Assembly (NCBI RefSeq): GCF_017815515.1
Contig: NZ_CP072611.1
Coordinates: 1,674,001-1,738,000 of the forward strand
Source of the DNA: Aureimonas populi
Lineage (GTDB): Bacteria; Pseudomonadota; Alphaproteobacteria; Rhizobiales; Rhizobiaceae
DNA: 64,000 nt
Direction of reading: 5' to 3'
Part shown: piece after piece, positions 45,618 to 54,421 of the stretch
How the letters are laid out: each line of letters opens with the position of its first letter
How positions within the stretch are numbered: position 1 is the stretch's first letter
Made by a program: the position numbers and the translations under genes
Notes under the pieces: model-generated
What the model saw: only the letters and a program-made list of their open reading frames with translations
What the model was told of the DNA's origin: nothing
The model's database searches: none

Positions 45618-46573
45618 CGGGCCGATCTCCTCAGGACAAGGGCGATGAAGACGATGCCGCCCAGGAACTCGATGATGATCGAGAGCGCGGTGTCGAAGGC
45701 GAAGATGCGCTCGAGCGCCGTCTGGCCGCCGACGAGGAAGATGATCGCCAGAAGCACGGCGGCGGGCAGCACGTAGCGGTGCTGGCTGCTGCCCACCAGC
45801 GAATGGGCGAGGGTGGCCACCAGGAGGCCGAAGAAGGTGATGGGGCCGACCAGCGCGGTGGGCACCGCCACGAGGATGGAGACGATGACGAGGATGCCCA
45901 CCACCGTGCGCTTGTAGTTCACGCCCAGATTGATGGCGTGGGCGCGCCCCAGGGAGAGCACGTCGAATGTGTGGCCGAGGCGCAAGACGGCCAGCGTCGC
46001 CAGAGCCACGATGACCGAGGAAGCCAGGAGGAGCGTGGAATCCACCGTGGCGAAGCTGGCGAAGAACGTGTCCTGGAGGACGGTGAAGGCGTTGGGGTCC
46101 AGCAGGCGCTGCATGAACTGGCTGAGGCTGCGGAACAGGATGCCGAAGACGATGCCGACCAGCACCAGGAGATGCAGGCTGCGCTCTTCGCCCAGGAAGA
46201 GCCAGCGGAACAGCAGCGCGGAGAACACCACCATCACCGCCACCTCGATGCCGAACTGGGCCTGCGGGTCGATGGAGACGAGGGCGCCGACGCCCAGGAA
46301 GAACACGAGGCCCGTCTTGATCAGCACATAGAGCGCGTCGAAGCCCATGATGGAGGGCGTCAGGATGCGGTTGTTGGTGACGGTCTGGAACAGGACGGTG
46401 GAGATGGCGACCGAATAGGCGACGAGCAGGAGCGAGAGAAGCTTGCGGCCCCGGAAGGGCAGGATGAAGCTCCAGCTCCCGCGCGCGCCCAGCGTCATGA
46501 AGCACACGATGGAGACGAGGGCGGCGAGCGCGAGCCCGCTCAGCACCCAGGCGGGGCGCGAAAGCCTAGGCAT
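45614..46573 (-). CDS. Siderophore ABC transporter permease (FecCD family, FatC/CeuC-like)
   Basis: 319 residues with about eight or nine transmembrane helices. SVAISTVLFQTVTNNRILTPSIMGFDALY and ISILVAVPTALVGPITFFGL, read in two parts here, are typical of FecCD permeases of the FatC/CeuC branch. Pairs with the next upstream permease; the two genes overlap by 8 nt. Confidence 0.88.
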   Translation of the reverse strand: MPRLSRPAWVLSGLALAALVSIVCFMTLGARGSWSFILPFRGRKLLSLLLVAYSVAISTVLFQTVTNNRILTPSIMGFDALYVLIKTGLVFFLGVGALVSIDPQAQFGIEVAVMVVFSALLFRWLFLGEERSLHLLVLVGIVFGILFRSLSQFMQRLLDPNAFTVLQDTFFASFATVDSTLLLASSVIVALATLAVLRLGHTFDVLSLGRAHAINLGVNYKRTVVGILVIVSILVAVPTALVGPITFFGLLVATLAHSLVGSSQHRYVLPAAVLLAIIFLVGGQTALERIFAFDTALSIIIEFLGGIVFIALVLRRSAR

Positions 46574-47561
46574 GCCGGCGCGTCCTGAGCAGAAGATAGA
46601 GGAAGACGGCGCTGCCGATGACGCCCACGACGACGCTGATCGGAATCTCGTAGGGCGCGCGCACCACCCGGCCGAGTATGTCGCAGGCCAGGACGAAGCC
46701 CGCGCCTCCCACCGCCACCCAGGGCACCGTGCGGCGCATGTTGTCGCCCACCATCAGGCTGACGACGTTGGGCACGATCAGCCCGAGAAAGGGGATCGAG
46801 CCGACCGAGACGAGCACGACGGCGCTGACCAGCGAGACGATGACGAGGCCGAGCACCATGACCCGCTGGTAGTTCAGCCCCAGATTGGTGGTGAAGTCGC
46901 GCCCCATGCCCGCCACGGTGAACCGGTCCGCCGCGATATGGGCGAGGAGGTAGCAGCCGAGCCCGATCCAGAGCAGCTCGTAGCGCCCGCGCAGGATGCC
47001 GGAGTAATCCCCCATGTTCCACGCCAGCAGCGAGGCGAGCAGGCCGGTGCGGTAGGCGAAGAAGGTGGTGATCGCCCCGATGATGCCGCCCAGCATGATG
47101 CCCACCAGCGGCACCAGCAGAACGTCGCGCAGGGGCACCGCGCGCAGGATGCGCAGGAACAGCGCCGTGCCGGCCAGCGCGAAGGCGGCGGCCACCAGCA
47201 TCTTGGCCATCAGGGGCCAGCCGGGCGCGAGCAGCGTGACGGTGAGGAAGCCGAGGCTGGCCGATTCCGTGGTGCCGGCGGTGGAGGGCTCCACGAAGCG
47301 GTTGCGCACCACCATCTGCATCACCAGCCCGGCCACGGCCAGGGAGGCGCCCGACAGGACGATGGCCAGCGTGCGCGGTATCCGGCTGATGAGCAGGACC
47401 TGCATCGGCCTGTCCTGAGGGCTGGAGGACAGGAGCGCCCCCAGCGACACGTCGCTGACGCCCACGAAGAGGCTGGTGATCGCCAGCGCGATCGTGGCGA
47501 GGATGGCTAGGAGAAGATAGGGCAAAGGGCGGTTCCGCGGGCCCCTCGGGCCGCCTCGCAT
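46566..47561 (-). CDS. Siderophore ABC transporter permease (FecCD family, FatD/CeuB-like)
   Basis: 331 residues from the ATG at 47561 (MRGGPRGP); an earlier in-frame ATG at 47663 would add 34 Pro/Ser-rich residues that look non-coding. SRIPRTLAIVLSGASLAVAG and MQMVVRNRFVEPSTAGTTE are the FecCD substrate-gate motifs, with LLAWNMGDYSGIL further on. The ribosome site is weak, so the start is provisional. Confidence 0.87.
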   Translation of the reverse strand: MRGGPRGPRNRPLPYLLLAILATIALAITSLFVGVSDVSLGALLSSSPQDRPMQVLLISRIPRTLAIVLSGASLAVAGLVMQMVVRNRFVEPSTAGTTESASLGFLTVTLLAPGWPLMAKMLVAAAFALAGTALFLRILRAVPLRDVLLVPLVGIMLGGIIGAITTFFAYRTGLLASLLAWNMGDYSGILRGRYELLWIGLGCYLLAHIAADRFTVAGMGRDFTTNLGLNYQRVMVLGLVIVSLVSAVVLVSVGSIPFLGLIVPNVVSLMVGDNMRRTVPWVAVGGAGFVLACDILGRVVRAPYEIPISVVVGVIGSAVFLYLLLRTRRHA

Positions 47562-47652
47562 GCGCCCGGATGCGCATGGCGACGAGTGAGGTTGCGTGGG
47601 GAGCCTCGGGTCCCGGGCGGCCGGTCCGGCGGGCGGGCCGTTGCTCCACGAA

Positions 47653-47682
47653 GGACCCGGCACGCCCGAAGACGCCGGGTCC
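47653..47682 (-). terminator. Hairpin between siderophore-binding protein and permease genes
   Basis: GGACCCGGC (47653-47661) and GCCGGGTCC (47674-47682), a perfect 9-bp stem with a 12-nt loop, lie just downstream of the binding-protein stop on the minus strand. There is no U-run, so partial termination or 3'-end protection that raises binding-protein output is likely, as at the hairpin near 5.46 kb. Confidence 0.6.
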
Positions 47683-47697
47683 GGTATGGCCTTGGGC

Positions 47698-48639
47698 TCA
47701 GCCCTGGAAGCCGGCCAGCACCTGGTCGAGCAGCAGCATGACGCCGTGATAGCCGTGCATGGTGATGTAGGCCGCCGCCGGGTCGAGATAGACGATCTGC
47801 CCCTCGCGTGCGGCCGTGGTCTGGTTCACCAGCTCGTTGTCGAGCAGGGCGGCCGCCGCGTTGCCCTCGCCGCCCGCCACGCCCGCGTCGCGGTCGACCA
47901 CGAACAACCAGTCGGGATCGGCCTCGAGGATGAACTCGAAGGAGACCGCGTTGCCGCCATGGTCGCCGTCCTGCACGCGGTCCATGGCCGAGGGAATGCC
48001 CAGCTCGTTATGGATCCAGGACACGCGCGAGGCGGGGCCGTAGACGCCGACATTTCCGGCATTCGTGACCAGCACGAGCGCGTCGCCGGCACCCTCGGCG
48101 GCCTGCCGCACCTCGGCGAGCTTGGCGTCGAGATTGGCCTTCAGCTCGTCGGCCTGCTCCGTCCGGTCGAAGATCTCGCCCAGCGTGGTGAGGTTCGCCT
48201 TGATGCCCTCGATCAGCTCGGCATTGTCCACCGACAGGTCGATGGTGGGCAGGATGCCGCTGGCCGTGCCATAGGCGTTTCGCGAGCGGCTGGCCACGAT
48301 GTAGAGATCGGCGCCGGCCGCCGCGATGCCCTCGAAGTCGGGCTCCTGCAACGAGCCGAGCTGCAGCGCGTCCGCCGGGATGAACTCCCGGAGATAGGCG
48401 GGGGTGGCGGAGCTGGGAACGCCGGCCACCGTCACGCCGAGCGCGTGCAGATTGTCGAAGGCCGCCCAGTCCTGCACCAGTACCTTTGAGGGCACGCCCT
48501 CGATCACGGTCTCGCCCTGGGCGTGCGTGACCGTCGTCGTCTCCTGCGCGCGAAGGGCGGGCGCCGACAGGGTCATGATGGCGGCCGTCAGGGCGGCCAG
48601 CACGGTGAGATGACGAGGCAAGGCTTTCAAGGCGTCCAT
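47698..48639 (-). CDS. Periplasmic siderophore-binding protein (FatB/CeuE-like)
   Basis: 313 residues from MDALKALP; the open frame starts 18 codons earlier. A signal peptide (about 1-33, ending APALRA before QETTTV) without a lipobox, then a two-lobed class III binding fold with AFDNLHALGVTVAGVP, IVASRSRNAY and LFVVDRDAGV. It would deliver an iron-siderophore to the adjacent permeases. Adjacency to the cob block raises the alternative of a corrinoid ligand, but the motifs fit the siderophore branch better. Confidence 0.85.
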   Translation of the reverse strand: MDALKALPRHLTVLAALTAAIMTLSAPALRAQETTTVTHAQGETVIEGVPSKVLVQDWAAFDNLHALGVTVAGVPSSATPAYLREFIPADALQLGSLQEPDFEGIAAAGADLYIVASRSRNAYGTASGILPTIDLSVDNAELIEGIKANLTTLGEIFDRTEQADELKANLDAKLAEVRQAAEGAGDALVLVTNAGNVGVYGPASRVSWIHNELGIPSAMDRVQDGDHGGNAVSFEFILEADPDWLFVVDRDAGVAGGEGNAAAALLDNELVNQTTAAREGQIVYLDPAAAYITMHGYHGVMLLLDQVLAGFQG

Positions 48640-48690
48640 CCGGCGGTGTTGAGACAAGGGGCGCGATCGAGAGTCGAAAGCATGTCTCGA

Positions 48691-48719
48691 CACCTAACGG
48701 CACCTCGCCGGAGTGTCAA
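48691..48719 (-). promoter_or_regulatory. Candidate promoter of the siderophore transporter operon
   Basis: On the minus strand, TTGACA (complement of 48714-48719) and TAGGTG (complement of 48691-48696) are 17 bp apart, about 50 nt upstream of the binding-protein start. The -35 is perfect, the -10 poor, as is usual for an activated or repressed promoter. Confidence 0.4.
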
Positions 48720-48723
48720 AGAT

Positions 48724-48744
48724 AGATGACGGATTTGGTCATCT
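48724..48744 (-). terminator. Inverted repeat: terminator of the copper chaperone gene or operator
   Basis: AGATGAC (48724-48730) and GTCATCT (48738-48744) are perfect arms around GGATTTG. On the minus strand it follows the PCu(A)C stop by 26 nt and ends 4 bp before the candidate -35 of the siderophore operon. It could therefore be a weak terminator or a regulator site. Confidence 0.45.
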
Positions 48745-48770
48745 TTTCGTGCCGTTACGGAAAGGACGCC

Positions 48771-49259
48771 TCAATGCCCCTGGTGGCCGTCCGCGGCGTT
48801 GCCCCCGCGCATGCCCATCGCCTCGATGGCCAGTTCCACCGTCACCTCGCCGGCCTTCTCGAAGCGCAGCGTCAGGGGAACGCGCTCGCCCTCGCGCAAG
48901 GGCTCGTTAAGATCGACGAGCATGAGATGGTAGCCGCCGGGGGCGAGCGCGACCTCCTCCCCGGCCGGCAGGTCGAGCCCGTCCTCCAGCCGGCGCATCT
49001 GCATCACGTCGCCCTCCATCGTCATGGAGTGGATTTCCACCGCTTCCGCCACGGGCGACGTGCCGCCCAGAAGCCGGTCCGGCTCGGCGCCGTCGTTGCT
49101 GATCACCATGTAGCCGACGCCGACGCGGGCCGTGGGCGGCGTGGCGCGGCTGGCCGGGTGGTCGATGCGCAGCGCGCCGGTCGTGTAGTCGTGGGCGAGC
49201 GCGGGGCCGGCAACGAGCGGCAGCGCCAGGGCGAGGAAGGCGCGGGAAAGGATACGCAT
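48771..49259 (-). CDS. PCu(A)C-type periplasmic copper chaperone
   Basis: 162 residues from MRILSRAF. Signal peptide ending about GPALA, then a cupredoxin-like domain with the copper ligands in EAVEIHSMTMEGDVMQMR (H-x-M pattern) and GGYHLML (His). A C-terminal Met/His-rich tail, MGMRGGNAADGHQGH, could add a second site. These proteins pass Cu(I) to cytochrome oxidase or store it in the periplasm. Confidence 0.9.
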   Translation of the reverse strand: MRILSRAFLALALPLVAGPALAHDYTTGALRIDHPASRATPPTARVGVGYMVISNDGAEPDRLLGGTSPVAEAVEIHSMTMEGDVMQMRRLEDGLDLPAGEEVALAPGGYHLMLVDLNEPLREGERVPLTLRFEKAGEVTVELAIEAMGMRGGNAADGHQGH

Positions 49260-49385
49260 GGGGGTGTCTCCCGGAGGCGTGAGGTCGCAAGGGCCTTGTC
49301 GGCCCGTGCTCATGTCAGACATTGGCGGCCTTGTCACGGAGGGCGCCGGGTGACGGAAGGTCGCGGCAGGCCCTCTCGCGCGCTC

Positions 49386-51377
49386 TCAGGCGCCGGAGAG
49401 CGCCACGGCCGGGTCGAGGCCCGCCGCCTTGCGCGCCGGCAGCCAGCCGAAGACGAGCCCGGTGAGGAAGGCGCTGCCGAAGGCGAGGGCGAAGGGCCCG
49501 GCGGTGACGACGAGCGACAGGCCGAAGGCCTTGAGGGCGAGCGACACGCCGAGCCCCAGGAGGCAGCCGAGCGCGCCGCCCAGCCCCGAGACCACCACGG
49601 CCTCCGTGCTGAACTGGCGAAGGATGTCGCGCTGGCGCGCGCCGGTGGCCATGCGGATGCCGATCTCGCGCGTGCGCTCCGTGACGTTCACGAGCATGAT
49701 GTTCATGATGCCGATGCCCCCGACGAGGAGGGAGATCGCCGCCACCGAGCCGAGCAGCACCGTCATCGTGCCCGCCGTCGCCTGCACCGCCTCCAGCAGC
49801 GAGGACATGTTGCGGATGTTGGTGTCGCGCGTCCCGTGGCGTCCGTCGAGCAGCGCCTGCACCTCGCTCTCCGTCTGCGAGATGCGCGAGACGTCTTCCA
49901 CCATCACCGTCAGCGAGCGCAGATAGGTCTGGCCGAAGAGCCGCAGGCTGCCGGTCGAGAGCGGCACGAAGATCGCGTCGTCCTGGTCCGAGCCCATGGT
50001 GGAGGCGCCCATCTCCCCCATCACGCCGACGATCAGGAAGGGGTTGTTGTTCAACAGCACATATTGCCCGATCGGATCGTCCCCGCCGGCGAACAGCGCG
50101 TCGCGCACCGTCTTGCCGAGGACGGCGACGGGCGCGTAGCCGGCCTCGTCTTCCTCTTCCAGGAAGCTGCCGCTGGCCACCGGCCAGCTCCGGGCGGCCG
50201 AGAAGTCCGGCCATGTGGCGGTCACGGTCGTCTGGTGGTCCGCGCCGCCGGCCCGCGCGGTGACGCTGCCCTGGATCTCGGGCACCACCGCGGCGACATT
50301 GTCGAGCCCGGCGATGGCGCGCGCGTCCGCCGGCACTAGCGTGGCCACCACCCCGCCGGGCACGCGCTGGCCCGGCGCGCCGGGGCGCACGAGGATCTGG
50401 TTGGTGCCCATGGCGCTGATCCGCTCCACCACGTCCTGCCGCGAGCCGTTGCCGATGGCGAGCATGACGATGACGGCGGCCACGCCGATGACCATGCCGA
50501 GCAGCGTGAGCGCGGTGCGCAGGGGGCTGGCCGCCAGGGAGCGGAAGGCCATGCGGACCGCTTCGCCGAGCCCGGCCAGCGCGGAGGCCGCGCGGCGGGC
50601 CGGCGGCGCGGAGGCAGGGGGGGCAGGCGAGGCCCGCGCCGCCCTCGCCCCGGCCTCCGGCGAGGGCGTATCGGAGACGATCTCGCCGTCCTCGATCTCG
50701 ATCAGCCGGTCGGCCTGCGCGGCGATCTTGGGATCGTGCGTGATGACGATGACGGTGTGGCCGTCCGCGTTGAGGCTTCGCAGAAGCGCCATCACCTCCC
50801 GGCCGGACGCGGTGTCGAGCGCGCCGGTCGGCTCGTCGGCGAGGATCACCGAGCCGCCGTTCATCAGCGCGCGGGAGATGGAGACGCGCTGCTGCTGGCC
50901 GCCCGAAAGCTGGTTCGGCCGATGGTCCATGCGCTCGCCGAGGCCGATCAGCGTCAGGAGGCGCTCGGCGCGTTCGGCGCGCTCGTCGGCGCCAAGGCCC
51001 GCATAGATCGCGGGCAGCTCCACATTCTCGCGCGCGCTCGCGCCGGGAACCAGATGATAGCTCTGGAAGATGAAGCCGAAGATGTCGCGCCTGAGCGCCG
51101 CCAGCTCGTCGCCCTCCAGCTCCGAAACGTCGCGCCCGCCCACGAAGTAGCGGCCCGCGCTCGGCCGGTCGAGGCAGCCGAGAATGTTCATCAAGGTGGA
51201 TTTGCCGCTGCCGGACTGGCCGATGATGGCGACGAACTCGCCCTCGCCGATGGACAGCGAGATGCCCTTCAGCACGTCGAGCCGCTCGCCGCCGCTCGGA
51301 TAGGATTTGCGCACGCCTTCGAGCCTCAGCTCGGTGCGGGCCGCCGCCGTGGCGGGCATGTGGGGACGGTCGAGCAT
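49386..51377 (-). CDS. macB: MacB-type ABC efflux protein (ATPase-permease fusion)
   Basis: 663 residues. The N-terminal ATPase has [33 protein letters not shown] and [12 protein letters not shown], with THDPK as switch. A Pro/Ala linker precedes a transmembrane helix, a large periplasmic MacB domain (about 300-520) and three C-terminal helices of the FtsX type, including [20 protein letters not shown]. With the next gene's adaptor it would export a peptide, macrolide-like compound or siderophore through an outer-membrane channel encoded elsewhere. Confidence 0.92.
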   Translation of the reverse strand: MLDRPHMPATAAARTELRLEGVRKSYPSGGERLDVLKGISLSIGEGEFVAIIGQSGSGKSTLMNILGCLDRPSAGRYFVGGRDVSELEGDELAALRRDIFGFIFQSYHLVPGASARENVELPAIYAGLGADERAERAERLLTLIGLGERMDHRPNQLSGGQQQRVSISRALMNGGSVILADEPTGALDTASGREVMALLRSLNADGHTVIVITHDPKIAAQADRLIEIEDGEIVSDTPSPEAGARAARASPAPPASAPPARRAASALAGLGEAVRMAFRSLAASPLRTALTLLGMVIGVAAVIVMLAIGNGSRQDVVERISAMGTNQILVRPGAPGQRVPGGVVATLVPADARAIAGLDNVAAVVPEIQGSVTARAGGADHQTTVTATWPDFSAARSWPVASGSFLEEEDEAGYAPVAVLGKTVRDALFAGGDDPIGQYVLLNNNPFLIVGVMGEMGASTMGSDQDDAIFVPLSTGSLRLFGQTYLRSLTVMVEDVSRISQTESEVQALLDGRHGTRDTNIRNMSSLLEAVQATAGTMTVLLGSVAAISLLVGGIGIMNIMLVNVTERTREIGIRMATGARQRDILRQFSTEAVVVSGLGGALGCLLGLGVSLALKAFGLSLVVTAGPFALAFGSAFLTGLVFGWLPARKAAGLDPAVALSGA

Positions 51378-51388
51378 GGCGGGCGCCC

Positions 51389-52615
51389 TCAGAACGGCGG
51401 CGGGCCGAAGCCGCCCGCCCCGCCCTGCGAGCCGCGCGTGGAGGCGGCGGAGGACGAGGCGCTGGCCTGGCCGACGACCACCTCCTCGCCTTCCTCCAGA
51501 CCGGAGCGGATTTCCGCCAGCGCCCGGGTGCGGAGCCCCACCTCCACCGCGCGCCGCTCCACGCCGGAACCGGTGCGCACCAGCACGCTGGTCTCGCCGT
51601 CGCGCCCGCTCTGGATGGCGGCGGTCGGCACGCTGACGACGTCCTGCGCGGTGGCGGCGAGGAAGAAGACCTGCGCCGTCATGTCGATCATCAGCGCGCC
51701 GCTCTCGTTGGGCACGTCGAACAGGGCCTGGTAGAGCACCACGTTGTTCTCGGTGGTGGGCGTGGGCTTGATGAGGCGCAGGGCGCCGGTCCAGCGCGTC
51801 GAGGGGTCGCCGAGCGTGGTGAAATAGGCCTCCATGCCCGGCCGCAGGTGCGAGACGTCCGCTTCCGAGACGTCGGCCTCCACCGTCATGGTGGATAGGT
51901 CGGCGATGGTGACGATGGTCGGCGCGGTCTGCGAGGCGGCCAGCGTCTGGCCCTGCTCGGCCGACTGCGAGACCACCGTGCCCGAGAGCGGCGAGTAGAT
52001 CTGCGTGTAGCCCAGATTGGCCTCGGCGCGCCTCAGATCCGATTGACGCTCGCGGACCTGCGCCTCCAGCCCGTCGACGCCGGCCTGCGCCGCCGCGAGC
52101 GCGGCCACGGCGTTGTCGAGGTCGCTGCGCGTGCCGGTGTTGGTGCGCGACAGGTTCTGCTGCCGGTCCAGGACGATCTCGGCCAGCACGAGCTGGGCGC
52201 GCGCGTTGATGAGCTGGGCATTCAGATTGTCGAGCTGGGCCTGCGTGGCCTCCACCGTGGATTCGTAGATGGCCGGGTCCATCTGCGCCAGGAGCTGGCC
52301 CTCCTCCACCCGCTCGCCGACCGCGACGTGGACGCGCGTGAGCTGACCGGAGACCTGCGCGCCCACATCCACCGAGCGCACGGCCGAAAGCGTTCCGACG
52401 GCGGCGATGGAATCCTCCACCGTGCCGCGCGTTGCGGTGGCGAAGCTGTAGGCCACGGAGGGCGTCTGGCTTTCGCCCAGGAAGGAAAGGCCGAGGCCCG
52501 CGCCACCGGCCAGGATGAGCGCGGCGAGGGCGGCCAGCCAGTATCTGCGCCTGCGCGACTTGTGCCGCCGCTCGGCGGGTGTGGCCAGAAGGCTGGGTTG
52601 CGTGCGCTGCAGCAT
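51389..52615 (-). CDS. macA: MacA-type periplasmic adaptor (membrane fusion protein)
   Basis: 408 residues from the ATG at 52615. A transmembrane anchor at about 24-45 ([20 protein letters not shown]), a lipoyl-like half motif [19 protein letters not shown], a long coiled-coil hairpin (about 110-195), the second lipoyl half [20 protein letters not shown] and a beta-barrel domain. A Ser/Gly-rich C-terminus ends GGFGPPPF. An in-frame ATG at 52672 would add 19 basic residues; neither start has a strong ribosome site. It lies 11 nt upstream of macB. Confidence 0.88.
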   Translation of the reverse strand: MLQRTQPSLLATPAERRHKSRRRRYWLAALAALILAGGAGLGLSFLGESQTPSVAYSFATATRGTVEDSIAAVGTLSAVRSVDVGAQVSGQLTRVHVAVGERVEEGQLLAQMDPAIYESTVEATQAQLDNLNAQLINARAQLVLAEIVLDRQQNLSRTNTGTRSDLDNAVAALAAAQAGVDGLEAQVRERQSDLRRAEANLGYTQIYSPLSGTVVSQSAEQGQTLAASQTAPTIVTIADLSTMTVEADVSEADVSHLRPGMEAYFTTLGDPSTRWTGALRLIKPTPTTENNVVLYQALFDVPNESGALMIDMTAQVFFLAATAQDVVSVPTAAIQSGRDGETSVLVRTGSGVERRAVEVGLRTRALAEIRSGLEEGEEVVVGQASASSSAASTRGSQGGAGGFGPPPF

Positions 52616-52769
52616 CGAACGACGATCGGCTCCGTGACGGGCGGCGCGGCGCTCGCGCGAACGCGCCTTCATATCCAATCGAAGACTACCATCGGCGGGC
52701 CTTAGCCAGCGTATCGAATTGTTGCAGAATGTCGTTGCCGGACATCCGGGCGCCGCCGTGGTTCCGGCC

Positions 52770-53756
52770 CTACGCGCCGTCCCGCTTCGCTGCGATGGGG
52801 GCGAAGGCGACGGTTTCGCCGCCGCCGGCTTCGAAGCCCCTGAGCGCCGCGCGCAACTGCGCCACATAGGCCTGGACGAGGCGCGGGCGCGGCACGCCCC
52901 GGCGGAAGAGGATGGACACCGGAACCTGGCAGCGGGGGGTGAAGGCGCACACGTCCTGCGTGGGCGCGCGCATGGACGCCGTGAAGGGATCGACCACGGT
53001 GACGGCGCCGACGGCGGCCGAAAGCACGGCGGCGGTGGAGCAGTAGCGCACCTCCACCCGAGGCGCGTAGACGCTGGCCCGCCGGTCGAACACGGCGCGC
53101 ACGGCGCTGCCGAGGCGCGACTCCGCCTCCAGCCCGATCAGGTCCTCGCCGGAGAGATCGGCGGCGTCGATCGCCTCCCGCCCGGCGAGGCGGTGGCCGT
53201 GCGGCACGAGGCAGACCATCTCCACCCGCGCCACGACCTCGACATTGAGCGCGGGGTGCGCGTCGAAGCCCAGCCCGATACCGAGATCGACCGAGCCGTT
53301 CTGCACCGCCTCCACCACATGCTCCAGCCGGCGCACGTCGTAGGACACCGTCACCTCCGGCCGGTCCTCCAGCAGCGAGCCGAGCGCGCGTGCAGCGATC
53401 GTGTGGCCGAGGGGCGGGGTGGACAGAACGCGCAGGCGCCCGGAGATGCCGAGCCGCATCGCCCGCGCGCGCATCCCGAAGCCGCGAAGGATCGAGAAGA
53501 CGGGCTGGATTTCGGCGAAGAGCTGGAAGGCCTCCTCCGTCGGCTCCAGCCGCCGGTGCAGGCGCTCGAAGAGATTGACGCCGAGCCGGGTTTCGAGCTG
53601 CCGCAGGCCGTTGGACACGGCCGGCTGGGACATCTTCAGCCGTTCGGCGGCCTCCTTGGTCGTCGCCCCGCTCATCAGCGCGTTGAAGATGGACAGGAGG
53701 CGCAGCGGGATCTGCTCCTCCTGCCCGTCGCCGGGCGAGGTGCCGTCCTCGTTCAT
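52770..53756 (-). CDS. LysR-family regulator of the hydantoin locus
   Basis: 328 residues. The helix-turn-helix EAAERLKMSQPAVSNGLRQL (about 35-54) precedes a LysR substrate domain with LRVLSTPPLGHTIAARALG. Unusually for LysR it is the last gene of the operon it probably controls: its ATG overlaps the racemase stop by 4 nt. The inducer is likely a hydantoin or a D-amino-acid derivative. Confidence 0.9.
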   Translation of the reverse strand: MNEDGTSPGDGQEEQIPLRLLSIFNALMSGATTKEAAERLKMSQPAVSNGLRQLETRLGVNLFERLHRRLEPTEEAFQLFAEIQPVFSILRGFGMRARAMRLGISGRLRVLSTPPLGHTIAARALGSLLEDRPEVTVSYDVRRLEHVVEAVQNGSVDLGIGLGFDAHPALNVEVVARVEMVCLVPHGHRLAGREAIDAADLSGEDLIGLEAESRLGSAVRAVFDRRASVYAPRVEVRYCSTAAVLSAAVGAVTVVDPFTASMRAPTQDVCAFTPRCQVPVSILFRRGVPRPRLVQAYVAQLRAALRGFEAGGGETVAFAPIAAKRDGA

Positions 53757-54421
53757 GCCGCGTCCGGGAGGATCGCGCCCAGCGCCATGGAAACGGCCGC
53801 CTGGGTCGGGTCGATGACCGGCAGGCCGAGCTCGGCCTCCAGCCGCCGGCGGTGGCCCGACATGCCCGCGCAGCCGAGCACGACCGCGCCCGCGCCCTTG
53901 CCCGCGAGCGCGGTGGCGGCCTGCATCAGGAGGGCGAAGCTCCGTTCGCCCCGGCCGCTCTCGGCCACGCTCACCGGCTCGGCCAGCGCCACCTCGCCGG
54001 CCAGCCGCCCGTCCACGCCCAGCCGGCGTAAGTGGCGCAGATGCCGGGGGATGGAGCCGGGCGCCACCGCGATCACGCCGAAGAGGTCGGCCCGCGCCAG
54101 CGCGGCCAGCACGCCGGCATCCTGGATGCCGATCACCGGCACCGATGTGAGGGAGCGGGCGAGATCGACGCCGGGCTGCGAGTAGCAGGCGCTGATGATG
54201 GCGCCCGCGTCGGCCCGCGCGGCGGCATAGGCGCCGAAGGCGAGCGCCGCCTCCTGCACATGCTGTTCGGTAAGGATGCCGGTCGGCCCGTCCTCGAAGG
54301 TGACGCACTCGATGGCGGGCGCACCGGGCAGGCGGAAGCCGTCCAGCGCCCGCGACAGCGCCTCGGTGACGGTGCGGTCGCTGTTGGGATTGACGACGAG
54401 GATGGGACCGGGAGCCGTCAT
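53753..54421 (-). CDS. Hydantoin racemase (Asp/Glu racemase superfamily)
   Basis: 222 residues. ILVVNPNSDRTVTEALSRAL, the first catalytic Cys in ISACYSQPG and the second in VVLGCAGMSG are positioned as in HyuE-type racemases, with PVIDPTQAAVSMAL near the end. It would interconvert D- and L-5-substituted hydantoins so that the D-specific enzymes can use both. It overlaps its neighbours by 4 nt on each side. Confidence 0.88.
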   Translation of the reverse strand: MTAPGPILVVNPNSDRTVTEALSRALDGFRLPGAPAIECVTFEDGPTGILTEQHVQEAALAFGAYAAARADAGAIISACYSQPGVDLARSLTSVPVIGIQDAGVLAALARADLFGVIAVAPGSIPRHLRHLRRLGVDGRLAGEVALAEPVSVAESGRGERSFALLMQAATALAGKGAGAVVLGCAGMSGHRRRLEAELGLPVIDPTQAAVSMALGAILPDAA

